Below the pieces are notes generated by a model, which had not been told where the DNA came from, made no database searches, and saw only the letters and a list, made by a program, of their open reading frames with translations. The translations under genes and the position numbers were made by a program. Below are positions 60,235 through 64,000 of a stretch of DNA of 64,000 nt, piece after piece. Within the stretch, counting starts at the first letter, position 1. The number at the start of each line of letters is the position of its first letter. This stretch comes from Beijerinckiaceae bacterium (GTDB lineage Bacteria; Pseudomonadota; Alphaproteobacteria; Rhizobiales; Beijerinckiaceae), in the NCBI GenBank assembly GCA_947475995.1, contig CANJNI010000023.1, positions 1 to 64,000 on the forward strand. Reading direction: 5' to 3'.

Positions 60235-61560
60235 ATGACGAAACTGGTTTCCCGACGCAGCGTGTTCGGCGTCATGGGGGCGAGCCTTGCGCTTCCGCAT
60301 GCGTTGCGGGCGCAAACCGCCGCTTTCGATTTCGACGTCGCCATCGTGGGTGCTGGCGCGGCAGGCGTGACGGCGGCGCGCGCGTTGCAAAAACTCGGCA
60401 AGTCCTTTGTGATTCTGGAGGCGCGCGACCGCATCGGCGGGCGTACCTTTACGGATACGAGTCTCGGTGCGCCCTTCGACGCCGGTGCGCTCTATATCCA
60501 CTGGGCCGAACGCAATCCGTGGCGCGACATCGCTGACGCCCTGAAGGTTCCGACCATCGACAGCTCCGCCATCCGGGGCGGGTCGAGGTTTTTCGACAAT
60601 GGCGCGCAGAGCGAGCGCGGCGGCGGGCGCGGTCGCGGCGGGTTCCAGGAAATCATGAAGCTGTTCGACACGGACGAGGGCGACGTGCCGGATGTTTCGC
60701 TCGTGCAGCGAGTGGCTCATCTGGGCGATGGCGCGCAAAGCGTGTCGGGCATTGCCCGCATGGCGCTGGGCGACGAGCCGGAGAATATTTCGGCGCTGGA
60801 TTATGCGCGGCTCTGGTCCGGCGACGATCTGGTCGTTCCGAGCGGTTACGGAGATCTGGTCGGGCTCTATGCCAGGGGCCTCGACATACGCCTTTCGACT
60901 CCGGTGACGGCGATTGATACCAGCGGCGCGGGCGTGGCGCTGGATACGCCGGGCGGGCGGTTGCGCACACGCGCCGCCATCCTGACCGTGCCGGTGGGCG
61001 TCCTGAAGGCTGGCGGCGTGCGTTTCACGCCGGAGCTTCCTGTCTCGACGCAGGAGGGCATTAACGGCCTCGGCATGGGAGCGCTGTCGAAAATCGGGCT
61101 GCGCTTCGACGGTAACCGGTTCGGCCTGAAAGCGCCCACGGATGTCTGGGAGCGTCTTGGACCACGCGCGTCGATCAATTTCGACTGCTGGTCCTTCGAT
61201 CGCGATATTGTGGTGGCCTATTTCGGCGGAGACCATGCGCGCGATGTGGTGGGGCGCGGGTCGAAAGAGGCTGTCGCCTATGTGCTGGATGAATTTGTGA
61301 AGATCATCGGCCCCGAGGCGCGCAAGTCCTTCGTGGGCGCCGTGATGCACGGGTGGAGTGTCGATCCGTGGTCCATGGGCTGCTATTCGCACGCGCTCCC
61401 GGGCCATGCGGATGCGCGCGCCAAGCTCAAGCAGCCTGTGGCGGAGCGGCTGTTCTTTGCCGGCGAGGCCACGGGCGGCGAAGGGTTCGGGGGCGCGATG
61501 ACGGCGGGCGGCGCGGCGCTGGCCGGGCAGGAGGCCGCGATGGCGGCTGCGAAAGTCTGA
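60235..61560 (+). CDS. FAD-dependent (flavin amine oxidase-like) oxidoreductase with Tat-like signal
   Basis: SRRSVFGVMGASLALPHALRAQ; DVAIVGAGAAGVTAARALQKLGKSFVILEARDRIGGR; FFAGEATGGEGFGGAMTAGGAAL. Confidence 0.93.
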   Translation: MTKLVSRRSVFGVMGASLALPHALRAQTAAFDFDVAIVGAGAAGVTAARALQKLGKSFVILEARDRIGGRTFTDTSLGAPFDAGALYIHWAERNPWRDIADALKVPTIDSSAIRGGSRFFDNGAQSERGGGRGRGGFQEIMKLFDTDEGDVPDVSLVQRVAHLGDGAQSVSGIARMALGDEPENISALDYARLWSGDDLVVPSGYGDLVGLYARGLDIRLSTPVTAIDTSGAGVALDTPGGRLRTRAAILTVPVGVLKAGGVRFTPELPVSTQEGINGLGMGALSKIGLRFDGNRFGLKAPTDVWERLGPRASINFDCWSFDRDIVVAYFGGDHARDVVGRGSKEAVAYVLDEFVKIIGPEARKSFVGAVMHGWSVDPWSMGCYSHALPGHADARAKLKQPVAERLFFAGEATGGEGFGGAMTAGGAALAGQEAAMAAAKV

Positions 61561-61618
61561 AGCCTCGCATTGCACCGACTCGCGGCTTCCTCCAGACTCG
61601 GCGCGGCTGGAGGAACGG

Positions 61619-62368
61619 ATGACGATTGTACTTGTGCATGGGGCATGGACCGGAAGCTGGTCGTGGCGCGACTGCGCGCGCATTCTGCGCCGCAAGGGCT
61701 ATGAGGTTTATGCGCCGACCAATACGGGCCTTTCCGAACGGTCCCATGTGAAGCCGCGGCATGTGACGCTGGAATCGCATATTGCGGATATTGCCGGACT
61801 GCTGCGCTACGAGGACCTGAACGACGTGCTGCTGGTCGCGCATTCCTACGGAGGAATGCCGACGACCGGCGCGGTGGATCGGGAACGCGACCGGGTGAAG
61901 GGCGTCATGTATGTCGATGCGTTCCTGCCCGAAAGCGGCCAGTCCCTCTGGGATATCGTGTCTGCGGACGGCAAGGCCACGCAGCAGAGGATGGCGCAGG
62001 AGTTCGACGGCGGGCTGTCGGTCCCCCGCCCGCCGCACGCGCCAATACGCCCACGCACGAGGCCGTGGCCGCCCGAATGGTCGCCCCAACCGGTCGGGAC
62101 GACGGCAGAGCCCTATGTGTCCGTGCGCGGCGCGGCCACGATGGACCCATCATGGTGGCCGCCGCGCCATTATGTGCTCTGCACAGGCTATGAAAACTCG
62201 ACCTTCACGGGCCTCGCCGCCAAGGCGCGCGGCGCGCCCGGCTGGGACTATAGCGAATTCGACTGTCATCACGACGTGGTCCGGACCCATCCGCAGATGA
62301 CGGCCGACCGGATCGAGGCATTTGCCGACAAGCTGGGGATCGCCCGGCCCTATGCTAGAACCCCCTGA
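61619..62368 (+). CDS. Alpha/beta hydrolase (esterase EstC/hydroxynitrile lyase-like)
   Basis: TIVLVHGAWTGSWSWRDC, VLLVAHSYGGM, HHDVVRTHP. Confidence 0.92.
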   Translation: MTIVLVHGAWTGSWSWRDCARILRRKGYEVYAPTNTGLSERSHVKPRHVTLESHIADIAGLLRYEDLNDVLLVAHSYGGMPTTGAVDRERDRVKGVMYVDAFLPESGQSLWDIVSADGKATQQRMAQEFDGGLSVPRPPHAPIRPRTRPWPPEWSPQPVGTTAEPYVSVRGAATMDPSWWPPRHYVLCTGYENSTFTGLAAKARGAPGWDYSEFDCHHDVVRTHPQMTADRIEAFADKLGIARPYARTP

Positions 62369-63231
62369 TGACGGACCCGACGATCCTCGTCTTCGATTCC
62401 GGGCTCGGCGGCCTGACGGTCCATGCCGAGATCGTCGCCCTGCGTCCGCAGGCCCGCTATGTCTATCTGGCCGATGATGCGGTGTTCCCGTACGGCGGCA
62501 TGGCGGCGGACGTTCTGATCGAGCGCGTCTGCGGGTTGCTGGACGTCCAGATTGCGCGGCTGAAGCCGGACATTGTGGTGATCGCGTGCAATACGGCTTC
62601 GACGCTGGTGCTGCCGCGCCTGCGCGCTACATGGCCGGGCATTCCATTTGTCGGCACCGTTCCGGCCGTGAAGCCCGCCGCACATCATTCGGCGTCGCAA
62701 CTGATCTCCGTGCTGGCGACTCCGGCGACCGTGGCGCGGGACTATACGCACGACCTGATCCGCCAATACGCTTCCCATTGCGAGGTGCAACTTGTGGGCG
62801 CGCCGAAACTTGCCTCTCTCGCAGAAGCCTTCATGAAGGGCGAGAGCGTGGCGGACGCGGACATCGCCCGCGAGATCGAATCCTGTTTCGTCGAGAAAGA
62901 CGGGCGGCGCACCGATCATGTGGTGCTGGCCTGCACGCATTATCCGCTGCTGCTCGATGCGTTCCGGCGCGTTGAGCCCTGGCCGGTGACATGGGTCGAC
63001 CCGGCCCATGCGATTGCGCGCCGCGCCGATCATGTGCTGGTCGAGGCAGGATTTCCGGAAGAGCCGCATGGAAGTGCGTCCCCCGTGCAGGTCGGCTTTG
63101 CGGAATTCACCAGCAACCGGCCACCGGGGGCGGCGCTCGCGAAGGCGCTGGAGGCGCGCGGCCTTGTCTGGCGCGCGATGGATGAGCGCAATGGCGACAG
63201 ACGGGTTTCGCAATCCGCCGCACTTCGCTAG
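62368..63231 (+). CDS. murI: Glutamate racemase
   Basis: ILVFDSGLGGLTVHAEI, YLADDAVFPYG, VVIACNTASTLVLPRLR, VLACTHYPLLLDAF. Confidence 0.94.
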   Translation: MTDPTILVFDSGLGGLTVHAEIVALRPQARYVYLADDAVFPYGGMAADVLIERVCGLLDVQIARLKPDIVVIACNTASTLVLPRLRATWPGIPFVGTVPAVKPAAHHSASQLISVLATPATVARDYTHDLIRQYASHCEVQLVGAPKLASLAEAFMKGESVADADIAREIESCFVEKDGRRTDHVVLACTHYPLLLDAFRRVEPWPVTWVDPAHAIARRADHVLVEAGFPEEPHGSASPVQVGFAEFTSNRPPGAALAKALEARGLVWRAMDERNGDRRVSQSAALR

Positions 63232-63254
63232 TTTGCCTAAAAGCCGAGCCCGGA

Positions 63255-63494
63255 ATGCCGCCTCTCAACGATCCCGACCGTCCCAACGACCACACAGATT
63301 ATGATCGCCGCCGCCGGGTGAACATCGTCGTGGGGGTCGGGCTGTGCGTATTGCTGTTCATCTTCATCTGGGCCGTTCAGGCGCTGGAGGAAAACGAGCG
63401 TCTTCAGCGCTGCCTTGCGACCGGCAGGCGCGACTGCGTCAAGATCGACGATCGCGGGCGCGAAGGACCGCTGGAGCCGACTTTGCCGCGTTGA
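63255..63494 (+). CDS. Small single-TM hypothetical protein
   Basis: DRRRRVNIVVGVGLCVLLFIFIWAVQALEENERLQRCLATGRRDCVKID. Confidence 0.7.
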   Translation: MPPLNDPDRPNDHTDYDRRRRVNIVVGVGLCVLLFIFIWAVQALEENERLQRCLATGRRDCVKIDDRGREGPLEPTLPR

Positions 63495-63551
63495 CGGGCG
63501 GGGCGACAATGATCAAACTTCATCCCTAACAAAGCGAGGCCTTTGCAAGCC

Positions 63552-63643
63552 GTCGTTGCGAGCAAGCCTTGGGCGCCGAAGCAATCCGTGCATTGTGTTC
63601 CGGATTGCTTCGCTCCTCTGGCGATCTGCGATCGCCACAATGA
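63552..63643. repeat. REP-like dispersed palindromic element, copy 3
   Basis: GTCGTTGCGAGC...CCGAAGCAATCCG...CGGATTGCTTCGCTCC...CACAATGAC. Confidence 0.75.
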
Positions 63644-63676
63644 CCATCAACGAACGAAAATCATCGGGAGGGAATA

Positions 63677-64000
63677 TTGCGGACTTTCAAATCGACACTC
63701 ATGGCGGCGCTTTTGTTTGCCCCGATGGCCCATGCGGCTGATCAGGCGCTGATCGACGCGGCGAAAAAGGACGGCAGCGTCACCTGGTACACGACGCAGA
63801 TCGTCAATCAGATCGCAGCGCCCATCGCGGCGGCATTCGAGAAAAAATATGGCGTCAAGGTCGATTACGTTCGCGCCGACAACAATGAAGTGATCCTGCG
63901 CCTCAATTCGGAAGCCAAGGCTGGCAAGATTCAGGGCGACCTGTTCGACGGGACGGTGGCGACGTCGCTCATTCGCGACGGGCTTGTGCTGCAATGGCAG
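63677..64000 (+). CDS. ABC transporter extracellular solute-binding protein (Fe3+/family 1-like), truncated by window end
   Basis: Signal peptide LRTFKSTLMAALLFAPMAHA; DQALIDAAKKDGSVTWYTTQIVNQIAAPIAAAFEKKYGVKVDYVRADNNEVILRL; TTG start. Confidence 0.85.
   Translation, partial: MRTFKSTLMAALLFAPMAHAADQALIDAAKKDGSVTWYTTQIVNQIAAPIAAAFEKKYGVKVDYVRADNNEVILRLNSEAKAGKIQGDLFDGTVATSLIRDGLVLQWQ

Noticed and set aside
60199-61695. 498-aa minus-strand ORF
   Set aside because: Antisense to FAD-dependent oxidoreductase.

Overview
GC-rich (~64%) alphaproteobacterial chromosomal window, most likely Hyphomicrobiales/Rhizobiales: it has an RgsE/GPR-like polar-growth giant protein, a DUF1217 protein and TTAA-N7-TTAA sites. 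Housekeeping blocks: rnpB (minus); a leader-attenuated ilvI-ilvN with lysE-type transporter and ilvC; uvrD-miaA, serB, degP-hflC-hflK, folA-thyA; mlaE-mlaF-mlaD-lipoprotein; ferredoxin/ferredoxin reductase; trmJ; murI. The main accessory region is 22.1-37.3 kb. There a LysR regulator lies next to hyuA-hyuB-ABC(NMT1/Tau type)-SDR on the minus strand, and a divergent plus-strand operon carries PuuE-like deacetylase/allantoinase, AllC-like amidohydrolase, HAL-like MIO ammonia-lyase, glycerate 2-kinase, two half-size ChrA proteins and a rhodanese. I found two near-identical 15-bp LysR-type inverted repeats (TTCAGATTTGCTGAA and TTCAGATTTTGTGAA), one before lysR and one before hyuA, consistent with one regulon for an uncharacterised imidazole/hydantoin/ureide-type catabolic pathway. 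Other notable signals: an ilv leader peptide ([16 protein letters not shown]) followed by an attenuator; a CtrA-like TTAA-N7-TTAA box between the giant 22-residue-repeat polar protein and an Hpt protein; a 36-bp AT-rich dyad before the ferredoxin reductase; and three dispersed REP-like palindromes. No CRISPR array, intact tRNA, phage or transposase was seen. All functional calls are by eye from the sequence and were not verified by database search.
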